NCBI RefSeq assembly: GCF_016907235.1 | Contig: NZ_JAFBBO010000001.1 | Coordinates: 3,782,001-3,846,000 of the forward strand | Reading direction: 5' to 3' | Source: Oerskovia jenensis | GTDB taxonomy: Bacteria; Actinomycetota; Actinomycetes; Actinomycetales; Cellulomonadaceae | Length of the DNA stretch: 64,000 bases | In this document: positions 50,168 through 59,563 of the stretch, in pieces | Numbering within the stretch: the stretch's first letter is position 1 | How the letters are laid out: every line of letters starts with the position of its first letter | Position numbers and translations under genes: made by a program | Notes under the pieces: model-generated | The model's database searches: none | The model's input: the letters and a program-made list of their open reading frames with translations, nothing else | What the model was told of the DNA's origin: nothing

Positions 50168-52975
50168 TCACGGGTTCACACCCGGCGTCGACGGTCCCGC
50201 GACGAGCTGGTTCGCGGTGCGCAGCACCCGTCGCGTGGTCAGCGCGGACTTCCCGGCGCTCCCGAGCGGCTCGGGGGCCGACACCGTGAAGGTCACCGAT
50301 TCCCCGGGCAGGAGGGTGACGAGCTGGTCGTCGACGCTCGCGTCGGGGTGCACCTTGTCGACCAGCAGGGTCACGTCGCGCACGAGCGTGCGGGCCGTGG
50401 CGGTGACCTCGTACCGGCGACCTTCTCCCGGCCCACCGACTGCGGCGGGCGTGCGGATCGAGCCCGGCACGGGCGACGTCACCGGGGCGCCGGAGGCGAC
50501 CTGCCGCACCTCCACGTCCAGCCCGCCCTCGACCAGCGCGCTGTCGCGCGGCTCGGCGAAGAACCACAGCCCGCGCTCGTCACCCAGGGCCGCGACGACC
50601 AGCTCGTCGCGGGCGCTCGCGGCCGTCGCGACGGCGTCCGGCAGCAGGAGCGTGCGCGTCTCGCGCGGCGCCAGACCGACGGCGGTGCTCATCTCGGCGA
50701 GGACCGTCCCGTCGTAGCGCACGCGGCGCTGGACGAGCGTCCCGCTCCACGGGTCGGGCGAGTCGTTGACGACGACCACCGCGAGCGCCGAGGGGCCGCC
50801 GGGGACGGGCGCGCCGCCGTCGGGCCTGCGGGGCTGGACCGTGACCAGGCGGTCGCGGTACGCGTGGGCGAGCGCGAACAGGGTGGGCTTGGCACGGCCC
50901 GCGCCGTCGACCGCGGCCCACGAGGTGACGGGCCAGCAGTCGTTGAGCTGCCACACGATCGCGCCCGCGCAGCGCGGGCTCCACGAGCGCAGGTGCTCGA
51001 TCCCGACCGTCATGGCGTTCGCCTGGTTGAGGGACATGGCCCAGTGCCAGTCGTCCATGTCGTCGGGCAGCGGGAAGTGGGGGAGCAGGCCGTCGGTCAG
51101 CTTGTCGTTGCCCTGCGCGGCCTTCTGGTGCACGAGCATCCCGGGGGACTCGGGCGTGAGCGGGTCGTCGGACAGGGCGTCGCGCAGCGTCGACCACGTG
51201 GGCGGGCCCTGCCAGCCGAACTCGGCGACGAAGCGCGCGACGTGGTCGCGGTACACCTCGTACCCCTTGCGGTTCCACGCGTCCCAGACGTGCACCGAGC
51301 CGTGCGCGTCGAGGTTGGGGTGCAGGTCGAGCGAGCCCGACCACGGGCTGCCCGGCGTGTACGGGCGCCCCGGGTCGAGCTCGGCGAGCAGCGCGGGCAG
51401 CAGCCCGGTGTAGTAGCCCAGGCCCCAGGTGCGGCCCTGGAGGCGCGGCTGCCAGTCCCAGTCGTGGAAGCCCCACAGGTTCTCGTTGTTGCCGTTCCAC
51501 AGCACGAGGCTCGGGTGCGGGGCCAGGCGGGTCACGTTGTCGCGCACCTCGGCCTCGACCTCGCTGCGCAGCGGTTCTTCCTCCGCGTACGTCGAGCAGG
51601 CGAACAGGAAGTCCTGCCAGGTGAGGATGCCGCGCTCGTCGCACAGGTCGTAGAAGTCGTCGGCCTCGTAGATCCCGCCGCCCCAGACCCGCAGGAGGTT
51701 GACGTTCGCCTGCTCGGCCTGGGCGATGCGTGCGGCGTACCGCTCGCGCGTGACGCGGTGGGGGAACGCGTCGTCGGGGATCCAGTTGGCTCCGCGCACG
51801 AACACGGGCTGGTCGTTGACGACGATCACGAAGGACGTGCCGGGCTCGCCGTCGTGCTCGTCGGGCAGCAGGTCGAGGCGCACGGTGCGGAAGCCCACGC
51901 GGTGGCGCCGCACGTCGAGGGGCCCGACGGCGGCGCGCGGCGCGCGCTCCTCGGTCTCCTCGGGCGTCGTGCCGGGGGAGCCGAGGAGCTCGACCGTGAC
52001 CTCGTAGAGCGGCTGGTCGCCGTACCCGCGGGGCCACCATCGACGCACCTGCGGGAGATCGGCGTCGACGACGACCGCGGTCTCGCCGGCCGGGACCTGG
52101 ACGGTCGTGACGAGGCCGTCGACGTGGACCGCGACGTCCAGCGGGCCGTCGACGTCGGGGGAGCGCTCGAGGTCGACGTGGACCGTGAGGCGGCCCGGCA
52201 CGGGGGCGTCGGGCGAGGCCGTGGCCTCGGCGTGCGGTGCGTCGGCGGACGGCCCGGTGACCGTCGCGACGGGCCGCACCGACGCGAGCCTCGCGCCCGA
52301 CCACCCCTCGAGCGCGAGCGGACGCCAGATGCCCGACGTCGCGGTCTCCAGGCCCCAGTCCCACCCGAAGCTGCACGCCATCTTGCGGATCGCGTTGAAC
52401 GGGTGGGGGTTGGTGTGGGGGCGGTAGCCCAGGGCCACGTTCTGCGCGGCGGCGTACGCGAGCGGCGAGGAGAAGCGCACGACGAGCTCGTTGGCACCGG
52501 GCCGCAGGTGCTCGTCGACGGGCAGGCGGTAGGTGCGGTGCTGGTTCGCGGTCTCGGCGAGCAGGTGCCCGTTGAGGGTCACGGCCGCGACGGTGTCGAG
52601 GCCGTCGGCGACGAGGTCGTGGCGCTCGTGCCCGTCGGGGGCCCACTCGAACGTGGTGCGGTACTCCCAGTCGCAGCGCCCGATCCAGGCGAGCACGCGC
52701 TCGTTGTCGTCGAGGTAGGGGTCGGGGACGATCCCGGCCGCGAGGAGGTCGGTATGGACCGTCCCCGGCACGGACGCGGGCACGGGCGCGTGCACCTGCT
52801 CGGCGAGGTGTGCGGGGACGGGGCCGGCGACGGCGCGGACGGTCCAGCCCGTGTGCAGCTCACGGCGGGTCAGGCTCCGCGCGTCGGTGGTGGCGTCCGG
52901 GGTCGGGCCGAGCGGGGATGTCAGCGCTGTCATCGTCGAGGGCGCGAGGTCTGCAGAGGCCGGGGCCGAGGTCAC
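50168..52975 (-). CDS. GH2 beta-mannosidase-like enzyme
   Basis: This is a large glycosidase of the GH2 family. It has an N-terminal sugar-binding sandwich (IGRCDWEYRTTFEW, PFNAIRKMACSFGWDWG), immunoglobulin-like domains and a TIM barrel. The acid/base glutamate is in SLVLWNGNNENLWGF and the nucleophile in RFVAEFGWQGPP, patterns typical of beta-mannosidases. From GTG 52975 it has 935 residues; ATG 52933 is an alternative. There is no signal peptide, so it probably acts on imported manno-oligosaccharides. It is an outsider within the alpha-glucan cluster. Another GH2 activity, such as exo-beta-glucosaminidase, cannot be ruled out. Confidence 0.85.
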   Translation of the reverse strand: MTSAPASADLAPSTMTALTSPLGPTPDATTDARSLTRRELHTGWTVRAVAGPVPAHLAEQVHAPVPASVPGTVHTDLLAAGIVPDPYLDDNERVLAWIGRCDWEYRTTFEWAPDGHERHDLVADGLDTVAAVTLNGHLLAETANQHRTYRLPVDEHLRPGANELVVRFSSPLAYAAAQNVALGYRPHTNPHPFNAIRKMACSFGWDWGLETATSGIWRPLALEGWSGARLASVRPVATVTGPSADAPHAEATASPDAPVPGRLTVHVDLERSPDVDGPLDVAVHVDGLVTTVQVPAGETAVVVDADLPQVRRWWPRGYGDQPLYEVTVELLGSPGTTPEETEERAPRAAVGPLDVRRHRVGFRTVRLDLLPDEHDGEPGTSFVIVVNDQPVFVRGANWIPDDAFPHRVTRERYAARIAQAEQANVNLLRVWGGGIYEADDFYDLCDERGILTWQDFLFACSTYAEEEPLRSEVEAEVRDNVTRLAPHPSLVLWNGNNENLWGFHDWDWQPRLQGRTWGLGYYTGLLPALLAELDPGRPYTPGSPWSGSLDLHPNLDAHGSVHVWDAWNRKGYEVYRDHVARFVAEFGWQGPPTWSTLRDALSDDPLTPESPGMLVHQKAAQGNDKLTDGLLPHFPLPDDMDDWHWAMSLNQANAMTVGIEHLRSWSPRCAGAIVWQLNDCWPVTSWAAVDGAGRAKPTLFALAHAYRDRLVTVQPRRPDGGAPVPGGPSALAVVVVNDSPDPWSGTLVQRRVRYDGTVLAEMSTAVGLAPRETRTLLLPDAVATAASARDELVVAALGDERGLWFFAEPRDSALVEGGLDVEVRQVASGAPVTSPVPGSIRTPAAVGGPGEGRRYEVTATARTLVRDVTLLVDKVHPDASVDDQLVTLLPGESVTFTVSAPEPLGSAGKSALTTRRVLRTANQLVAGPSTPGVNP

Positions 52976-53022
52976 GGGGAAGCTCCAGAGAGGTGAGGGG
53001 TCGTCGTCGAACCGCGGCACCA

Positions 53023-53712
53023 TCATGCCTGGTGGCGGTGGGTCTCCGGCGCAGCGGGCGACGACGGCAGGTCGCGTGCCGCGAACCAGCCGTCCATGGT
53101 CGTCGGTGAGAGCCTCGGCAGGCCGACGGCCGCGCGGAACGGCACCCACTCCCTGTCCGGAACGTCCTCGGCAAACCACTCGAACCGCTCGACGGACGAC
53201 GCGGCGATCCTCGTCGCGTCGCCCGGGGTGACCCCCACGGCGCGGACGAAGGACAGGTCGGTCAGGTGCGGCGCCGCGAGGAGTCCCTCGATCCCTTCGA
53301 GGCTCGGCAGACGCCCCAGGTCGACCCACGACAACCGGGTCAGCCGTGCGAGCGACGGGACCACCCGCAGGTCCTTGAGACCGTAGAGGGACAGGGCCTC
53401 GAGCGAGACGAGCCCGGCCACGGCCGACAGGTCCACCAGCCGGCGGACGCCCTGGACCTCGAGGCCGCGCAGCCTCCGGCAGCCCTGCAGCTCGTCGAGG
53501 TCCGGCGTCGCGCCGTCGATGATCCTGAGTCGTTCGAGGCGAGGCAGCGCCGCGTACAGACCTTTCGGTGCGCGCGTCCATCGTGAGTCGATCGTTCGGG
53601 CACGAGCCATCCACGAGGTGTCCGAGAGGTCGAGGCGCGCACGGTCGAGCACCAGGACGTCGGGCGACTCCCACCAGGCGGTCTCACCGTGCCTGTCGAT
53701 GCTGCTCGTCAT
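53023..53712 (-). CDS. Leucine-rich-repeat protein
   Basis: This 229-residue protein consists of about five leucine-rich repeats of 21 to 23 residues (LPRLERLRIIDGATPDLDEL, CRRLRGLEVQGVRRLVDLSA, LVSLEALSLYGLKDLRVVPS, LTRLSWVDLGRLPSLEGIEG) with flanking caps. It has no signal peptide or membrane segment. I do not recognise a named family. The ATG at 53712 is chosen; the frame allows a start at 53739. It sits between mak and the GH2 gene in the same direction but is not part of the glucan pathway. It may be a protein-interaction module or a recent insertion. Confidence 0.75.
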   Translation of the reverse strand: MTSSIDRHGETAWWESPDVLVLDRARLDLSDTSWMARARTIDSRWTRAPKGLYAALPRLERLRIIDGATPDLDELQGCRRLRGLEVQGVRRLVDLSAVAGLVSLEALSLYGLKDLRVVPSLARLTRLSWVDLGRLPSLEGIEGLLAAPHLTDLSFVRAVGVTPGDATRIAASSVERFEWFAEDVPDREWVPFRAAVGLPRLSPTTMDGWFAARDLPSSPAAPETHRHQA

Positions 53713-53782
53713 GGCGCCAGCAGACCACGAACCACCCACGATGTGCGCCGGGAGGCCACCAGCAAGCGTTCCGCAGGCCCCC

Positions 53783-55348
53783 TTACCGCCCGCCCAGCAG
53801 CCGGTCCACCGCGGTCAGCGGGATCGGCTCCCACGCCGGCCGGTTCCGCGACTCGTACACGACCTCGTACAGCGCCTTGTCGAGCACGAGCGCCCGGAGC
53901 AGGGCCTCGGTCGTGGCGACCGAGAGGCCCGCGGTCCCGTCGTCCTCGCCGATCTCGCGGCGGTACGCCTCGACGAACGCGGTGCGCGCCGTCGTCGTCC
54001 ACCGGGGCGAACGGGCACCGCCGACCGCCGCCGCGTAGTCGAACGAACGCACGATGCCCGCGACGTCGCGCAGCGGCAGGTCCGGGCGCGTGCGCTCGGC
54101 CACGGGCCGCAGGGGCTCGCCCTCGAAGTCGAGGATCTTCCATCCGTCGCCGCGTGCGTACAGGGCCTGGCCGAGGTGCATGTCGCCGTGGATCGCCTGG
54201 AGCAGGGGTGGTGCGGCGTCCTCGCGGTCCAGGCGGTCGGCCACGCCGTCGAGGAACACCTCGATCTGCGCAGCGCGCCGCCCGAGGGGTGCGGAGGACG
54301 CGCACGCCTCACGCGCCCGACGACGCAGGTCGCCGAGCAGCCAGCCCGCCTCGAGCGGTGGCCCGGTCGGCAGGGCCTCGCGCAGAGCCCGGTGCATGCT
54401 CGCGAGCGTCCGGCCGAGGTCGGCTGCGAGGTCGGCGAACGAGGTGTCCTGGGCCGCGTAGGCGCACGCGAGCTCGAACCCGTCCCGAGCATCCGTCACG
54501 AGCTCGCTCAGGACCGCGAGGTGCGCGGTCCGGTCCGGTCCCAGCCCGTGAGCGTCCTGCGGCACGTCGTGCGAGTCCCACGTGGCCTCGACCCAGCCGA
54601 GCGGGCGAGGCACGCCCGTCCAGCCGACGCGGGCCAGCGCGTCGGGGACGACGACGTCCGGGTTGGGGCCGATCGCGATCGTCCGCAGGATCTTGAGGAT
54701 CGACCCGCCCGCGACCCCGGGGAGGATCACCGAGGAGTTGGACTGCTCGCCGCCGACCGTGCGGGCTCCCGTCAGGTCGAGGGGGATGGGTTCGGGGTCG
54801 GTGCGGCCCCCGAGGGTGCCCGGTGCGTAGGCGCCCGCCGCCTGCTCGACCGCGGCCAGGAGGGCCACCCACAGGTCGGGGTGGGTGGCGCCGTCGTGCA
54901 CCGCGAACGGCGCGTCGAGGCGCTCCCCGGGACGCCCCGGAGCCCCGGGGACGAAGCCCACGAGGCCCGGGAGCGGCGTGCGTGCCCCGCCCGCCTCGTC
55001 CGGGCGGACGCGCCCAGCGCGTTCCCCCGTGGGCCCCGCCGGCGGGGTCTGCGCGGACGACTCGGCGAGCCTGCCCGCGGGCGTGAGCACGAGCGGGACC
55101 TGGATCACCAGGTCCACCCCGTCGCCCACGATGCGCAGCAGGTGCAGCGTGCAACGGTCCGTGAGCGCGAAGCTCATCCACGGCACGTGCCGCACCGTGA
55201 GCCCCTTGACGGGGTACCAGCGCTGCGCGGGCAGCCACGCGTCGAGCAGACCGAGCAGCCGGTCGTCGGGGACCGGCGCGCGCTGCGCCGACCCGAGCGG
55301 CCCGGGGTGCGACACGACGGGCGAGGACGAGACGGTCTTGGGCACCAC
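53783..55348 (-). CDS. mak: Maltokinase
   Basis: Mak (Pep2) phosphorylates maltose to maltose-1-phosphate for GlgE. The 521-residue protein has the N-terminal cap typical of the family (LLGLLDAWLPAQRWYPVKG) and an aminoglycoside-kinase-like core. Catalytic and metal residues lie in IHGDMHLGQAL and WKILDFEGEPLRP. The GTG start at 55348 has a GAAGGAG site. It follows treS after about 33 bases. In some actinobacteria treS and mak are fused into one protein; here they are separate neighbours. Confidence 0.95.
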   Translation of the reverse strand: MVPKTVSSSPVVSHPGPLGSAQRAPVPDDRLLGLLDAWLPAQRWYPVKGLTVRHVPWMSFALTDRCTLHLLRIVGDGVDLVIQVPLVLTPAGRLAESSAQTPPAGPTGERAGRVRPDEAGGARTPLPGLVGFVPGAPGRPGERLDAPFAVHDGATHPDLWVALLAAVEQAAGAYAPGTLGGRTDPEPIPLDLTGARTVGGEQSNSSVILPGVAGGSILKILRTIAIGPNPDVVVPDALARVGWTGVPRPLGWVEATWDSHDVPQDAHGLGPDRTAHLAVLSELVTDARDGFELACAYAAQDTSFADLAADLGRTLASMHRALREALPTGPPLEAGWLLGDLRRRAREACASSAPLGRRAAQIEVFLDGVADRLDREDAAPPLLQAIHGDMHLGQALYARGDGWKILDFEGEPLRPVAERTRPDLPLRDVAGIVRSFDYAAAVGGARSPRWTTTARTAFVEAYRREIGEDDGTAGLSVATTEALLRALVLDKALYEVVYESRNRPAWEPIPLTAVDRLLGGR

Positions 55349-55381
55349 GTCAGCTCCTTCTGCCGGGCAGGTCAGGGCGTC

Positions 55382-57235
55382 CTACGACACCGTGAGCCAG
55401 TAGAAGTCCCTCGAACCCCATGTCATCACGACGGCGCCGTCCTCGCCCACCGAGGGGAACGAGGCCCCGCCGAACACGTCGGTCAGGGTCGCGCCCGTGT
55501 GCTCGGGCAGGTGGATCGTGGCCGTGCGGGCGGTCGCCGAGAGGTTCGCGACGCACAGGATCGTCTCGGCCGCGTTGCGGCGCAGGAACGCGAGGACCGA
55601 CTCGTTGTCCGTGCTCAGCGTGACCTGCTCGCCGTCGCCGAACGCCGGGTGCAGCCTGCGCACCGCGAGCATGCCGTGGACCCAGTGCAGCAACGACGTC
55701 GGCTGCGCGAGCTGGTTCTCCACGTTGACGTACCCGTAGTTGTGCACGAGCGACTGGATGGGCGGCAGGTACAGCTTGCCCGGGTCGGCGGTCGAGAAGC
55801 CCGCGTTGCGGTCCGGGGTCCACTGCATGGGCGTGCGCACCGCGTCGCGGTCCGGCAGCCAGATGTTGTCGCCCATCCCGATCTCGTCGCCGTAGTACAG
55901 GCACGGGCTGCCCGGCAGCGACAGCAGCAGCGCGTGCGCGAGCTCGACCTCCTTGCGCGAGTTGTCGAGCAGCGGCGCGAGGCGGCGCCGGATGCCGACG
56001 TTCGCACGCATGCGCGGGTCCTGCGCGTACCACCCGTACATCGACGCGCGCTCCTCGGTCGAGACCATCTCGAGCGTGAGCTCGTCGTGGTTGCGCAGGA
56101 ACGTGCTCCACTGCGCGCCCGCCGGGATGGGCGGGGTGTCGCGCAGGATGTCGACGATCTGGTTGGCCCGCTGGTCGCGGATCGCGTAGAAGATGCGGGG
56201 CATGACCGGGAAGTGGAAGCACATGTGGCACTCGGGCTCCTCCTCGGAGCCGAAGTAGTCCACGACCTCGGCGGGCCACTGGTTCGCCTCCGCGAGGATG
56301 ATGCGGCCCGGGAACTCGGCGTCGACCATCTGGCGCACCCGCCGCAGGAACCGGTGCGTCTGGGGCAGGTTCTCGCAGTTCGTGCCCTCGGCCTCGAACA
56401 GGTAGGGGACCGCGTCGAGACGGAACCCGTCGACGCCCACCTGGAGCCAGAACCGGGTCACGTCGAGCATCGCGTCCGCGACCCGGGGATTCTCGAAGTT
56501 GAGGTCCGGCTGGTGCGAGAAGAACCGGTGCCAGAAGAACTGGCGCCGGACCGGGTCGAACGTCCAGTTGCTCGTCTCGGTGTCCACGAAGATGATGCGC
56601 GCGTCCTCGTACCGGGTGTTGTCGTCGCTCCACACGTAGAAGTCGCCGTACGGCCCCTCGGGGTCGGCGCGCGACGCCTGGAACCACGGGTGCTGGTCGC
56701 TCGTGTGGTTCATGACGAGGTCGATCACGATCCGGATGCCGCGCGCGTGCGCCTCGGCGATGAGCTCGGTGAAGTCGGCCATCGAGCCGTACTGGCCCGC
56801 GATGGCCGTGTAGTCGGCGACGTCGTACCCGCCGTCGCGCAGCGGCGACGGGTAGAACGGGGGCAGCCACAGGGCGTCGATCCCGAGCCACTGGAGGTAG
56901 TCGAGCCGGTCGATCAGCCCGCGCAGGTCGCCCGAGCCGTCGCCCGAGGAGTCCGAGAACGCGCGGACCAGGACCTCGTAGAACACGGCGGTCTTGTACC
57001 AGGACGGGTCCGCCGAGAGCCCCGAGCGCTGCGCCGAAGGGGCTGCGGGCTGACGGCGGGGGGGCAGGGCGCCGACGGGCAGGGGTGCGGTCGTCGGGGC
57101 GACCGGGGCCGGTCCCGCGGCAGGGCCGGTGGCGCGCGCGGTCGGCCCCGGGCCCGCTGAGGAGCCGACGGCCCCTGCGGGGGACGTGGCCCCCGCGGGC
57201 CCGGGCGCCCGTGCCGAGAACGGCGAGCTGCTCAT
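55382..57235 (-). CDS. treS: Trehalose synthase (maltose alpha-D-glucosyltransferase)
   Basis: TreS interconverts trehalose and maltose, supplying maltose to Mak. It is a GH13 enzyme of 617 residues. Blocks visible are [45 protein letters not shown] (nucleophile Asp), [18 protein letters not shown] (acid Glu) and [13 protein letters not shown] (transition-state Asp). The first ~70 residues are a Pro/Ala/Gly-rich disordered tail. The ATG at 57235 overlaps the glgE stop by four bases (ATGA). The order glgE-treS-mak on one transcript is a classic actinobacterial GlgE operon. Confidence 0.96.
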   Translation of the reverse strand: MSSSPFSARAPGPAGATSPAGAVGSSAGPGPTARATGPAAGPAPVAPTTAPLPVGALPPRRQPAAPSAQRSGLSADPSWYKTAVFYEVLVRAFSDSSGDGSGDLRGLIDRLDYLQWLGIDALWLPPFYPSPLRDGGYDVADYTAIAGQYGSMADFTELIAEAHARGIRIVIDLVMNHTSDQHPWFQASRADPEGPYGDFYVWSDDNTRYEDARIIFVDTETSNWTFDPVRRQFFWHRFFSHQPDLNFENPRVADAMLDVTRFWLQVGVDGFRLDAVPYLFEAEGTNCENLPQTHRFLRRVRQMVDAEFPGRIILAEANQWPAEVVDYFGSEEEPECHMCFHFPVMPRIFYAIRDQRANQIVDILRDTPPIPAGAQWSTFLRNHDELTLEMVSTEERASMYGWYAQDPRMRANVGIRRRLAPLLDNSRKEVELAHALLLSLPGSPCLYYGDEIGMGDNIWLPDRDAVRTPMQWTPDRNAGFSTADPGKLYLPPIQSLVHNYGYVNVENQLAQPTSLLHWVHGMLAVRRLHPAFGDGEQVTLSTDNESVLAFLRRNAAETILCVANLSATARTATIHLPEHTGATLTDVFGGASFPSVGEDGAVVMTWGSRDFYWLTVS

Positions 57236-59373
57236 GGTGTGCTCACGTGGATGACGTGCGCCACCTGCTCCTGCGGGACCAGCTTGACGTAGACGTCCTC
57301 GCCCCACCCGTACGAGACGCCCGCGAGCAGGTCGTGCGCCACGAACTGCCCGTGCTCGGGGGCAAGGCCCAGGGCCGCGAGGTCGAGGTGCACCATCGAC
57401 TCCTGCGTGCCCCACGGGTCCAGGTTCACGACGACGATCACGGTGTCCGCGGGCTCGACCGCCCCGGTCCCGGACACCCGTTCGGGCAGGTGCCGGGAGA
57501 ACGCGAGGACCCGGTCGTTGCTCGTGGGGTGGACCGTGAGGTTGCGGAGCTGGCGCAGCGAGGGGTGCTCGCGACGCACCTCGTTGAGCCGTGTCAGGAG
57601 CGTCGAGATGCCGATCTCCTCGGCGCGCGCCCAGTCGCGCGGCTTGTACTCGTACTTCTCGTTGTCGATCTGCTCCTCGACCCCGGGGCGAGGCACGTTC
57701 TCGACGAGCTCGTAGCCCGAGTAGATGCCCCACGTGGGCGAGCCGAGCGCCGCGAGCACCGCGCGTACCGCGAAGCCCGCGACCCCGCCGTGCTGCAGGT
57801 AGGGCGGCAGGATGTCGTGCGTCGTGGGCCAGAAGCTCGGGCGCATGTAGGACCCCGCGGGCCCCGAGACCTCGGCCAGGTACTCCGCGAGCTCGGTCTT
57901 CTCGTTGCGCCACGTGAAGTACGTGTACGACTGGTGGAACCCGATGCGCGCGAGCGTGTGCATCATCGCGGGCTTGGTGAACGCCTCCGACAGGAAGATC
58001 ACCTCGGGGTTCGTCGCACGGACCTCGGCCAGCAGCCACTCCCAGAACGGCAGGGGCTTGGTGTGCGGGTTGTCGACGCGGAACGCCGTGACGCCGCGTG
58101 CGATCCACACCCGCACGACGCGCAGCACCTCGGCGTAGATGCCCGCCGGGTCGTTGTCGAAGTTGAGCGGGTAGATGTCCTGGTACTTCTTGGGCGGGTT
58201 CTCGGCGTACGCGATCGAGCCGTCGACGCGCGTCGTGAACCACTCGGGGTGCTCGGTGACCCACGGGTGGTCCGGCGAGCACTGGAGCGCGAGGTCGAGA
58301 GCGACCTCCATGCCCAGGCGCCGGGCCTCCTTCACGAACGCCTTGAACGTGCGCTCGCTGCCCAGCTCGGGGTGGATCGCGTCGTGCCCGCCGTCCTTCG
58401 AGCCGATCGCGTAGGGCGACCCCGGGTCGCCCGGCAGTGCGGTCAACGAGTTGTTGCGGCCCTTGCGGTGCGTGGTCCCGATGGGGTGCACGGGCGTCAG
58501 GTAGACCATGTCGAAGCCCATCGCGGCGATCGCGGGCAGGCGCCGGGCCGCGGTCGTGAACGTCCCGGACCGCCACGTCCCGTCCTTGAGGCGCCGTGCG
58601 CCCTCGGAGCGCGGGAACATCTCGTACCAGGCACCGGCGAGCGCGAGCGGCCGGTCGACCTGCAGGGGATACGTGCCCGACGGCGTCACGTGGTCCCGCA
58701 GGGGAGTGCGGCCCAGGGCGTCGCGCACCTCGGGCGACAGGGCTGCCGCGAGCCGCGCCGGGGACGGGCGCGACGGGTCCGCGAGGGCCGCGGCGCCGTC
58801 GTGCAGGGTCTTCGCGTCCTGCGGGCTCAGGCCCTCCAGGGCAGTGATGCGCCCGAAGAGCGCGACGCCCTCGGCGAGCATGAGCTCGACGTCGATGCCC
58901 GCCGCGACCTTGATCGCCGCGTCGTGCGCCCACGTGCCGTACGGGTCGGACCACGCCTCGACGCGGAACGACCACGCGCCCGGGGCATCGGGGGAGAGCG
59001 TCGCGCGGAACCGGTCGAGGCCCGGCGCGACGTCGACCATGCGTGCCCACGAGTGGTCGCTGCCGTCCGGGGCGACGAGCACCGCGGTCGCCGCGACGGC
59101 GTCGTGCCCCTCGCGGAACACCGTGGCCTCGACCGGCACGACCTCCCCGACCACGGCCTTCGCGGGCCAGCGGCCCCCCTCGACCACGGGCGACACCTCG
59201 ACGACCGGGATGCGCCCGATCGGGGCGGCCGGAGCGATGGGAGGAGCGGTCACGGGGCCGAGCGCCGCTGCGGCCGGCGGAGCCGTCGCGGGAGCGGGGG
59301 AGGACACGAGCGAGGGAGCGGTCGACGTGGTCGACCGTGCGGGGGGCACAGGGGTCGTGAAGTTCTCAGGCAC
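57232..59373 (-). CDS. glgE: Alpha-1,4-glucan:maltose-1-phosphate maltosyltransferase
   Basis: GlgE extends alpha-glucan by two glucose units using maltose-1-phosphate. It is a GH13_3 enzyme of 713 residues from GTG 59373 (GTG 59379 is possible). The N-terminal domain is preceded by a 60-residue Pro/Ala-rich tail. The barrel shows [18 protein letters not shown], the nucleophile aspartate in [15 protein letters not shown], the acid/base glutamate in [11 protein letters not shown] and a conserved [13 protein letters not shown] block near the phosphate site. Its stop overlaps treS. It is divergent from glgP across a short shared promoter region. Confidence 0.96.
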   Translation of the reverse strand: MPENFTTPVPPARSTTSTAPSLVSSPAPATAPPAAAALGPVTAPPIAPAAPIGRIPVVEVSPVVEGGRWPAKAVVGEVVPVEATVFREGHDAVAATAVLVAPDGSDHSWARMVDVAPGLDRFRATLSPDAPGAWSFRVEAWSDPYGTWAHDAAIKVAAGIDVELMLAEGVALFGRITALEGLSPQDAKTLHDGAAALADPSRPSPARLAAALSPEVRDALGRTPLRDHVTPSGTYPLQVDRPLALAGAWYEMFPRSEGARRLKDGTWRSGTFTTAARRLPAIAAMGFDMVYLTPVHPIGTTHRKGRNNSLTALPGDPGSPYAIGSKDGGHDAIHPELGSERTFKAFVKEARRLGMEVALDLALQCSPDHPWVTEHPEWFTTRVDGSIAYAENPPKKYQDIYPLNFDNDPAGIYAEVLRVVRVWIARGVTAFRVDNPHTKPLPFWEWLLAEVRATNPEVIFLSEAFTKPAMMHTLARIGFHQSYTYFTWRNEKTELAEYLAEVSGPAGSYMRPSFWPTTHDILPPYLQHGGVAGFAVRAVLAALGSPTWGIYSGYELVENVPRPGVEEQIDNEKYEYKPRDWARAEEIGISTLLTRLNEVRREHPSLRQLRNLTVHPTSNDRVLAFSRHLPERVSGTGAVEPADTVIVVVNLDPWGTQESMVHLDLAALGLAPEHGQFVAHDLLAGVSYGWGEDVYVKLVPQEQVAHVIHVSTP

Positions 59374-59563
59374 GAGCACAAGGTATCGAGCGCGGGCCAG
59401 GTGCGGCACCCGCTGAGCGGGTGTGGCGCACAACCCGCGGCCTCGGCCGCCTCGGCCGACCGGCCGCCGACGGGCTGCCGACGGGTGAAAGAGCGTCCGA
59501 GCATCCTGCGCACAGGGTAGGTAAAGGGTGTACAGCAGCCCGCAGTTGCGTACTGTCGGACCC
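59374..59563. promoter_or_regulatory. Divergent promoter region of glgE and glgP
   Basis: This 190-bp gap must drive glgE-treS-mak leftward and glgP rightward. On the plus strand TACTGT (59551-59556) ends seven bases before GTG 59564 and suggests a leaderless glgP. On the minus strand a TACCTT-like motif lies close to the glgE start. No long palindrome was noticed. Confidence 0.5.

Noticed and set aside
53519-57160. 1213-codon open frame on the plus strand
   Set aside because: It lies opposite mak and treS, has no recognisable domain and has a composition typical of antisense frames.
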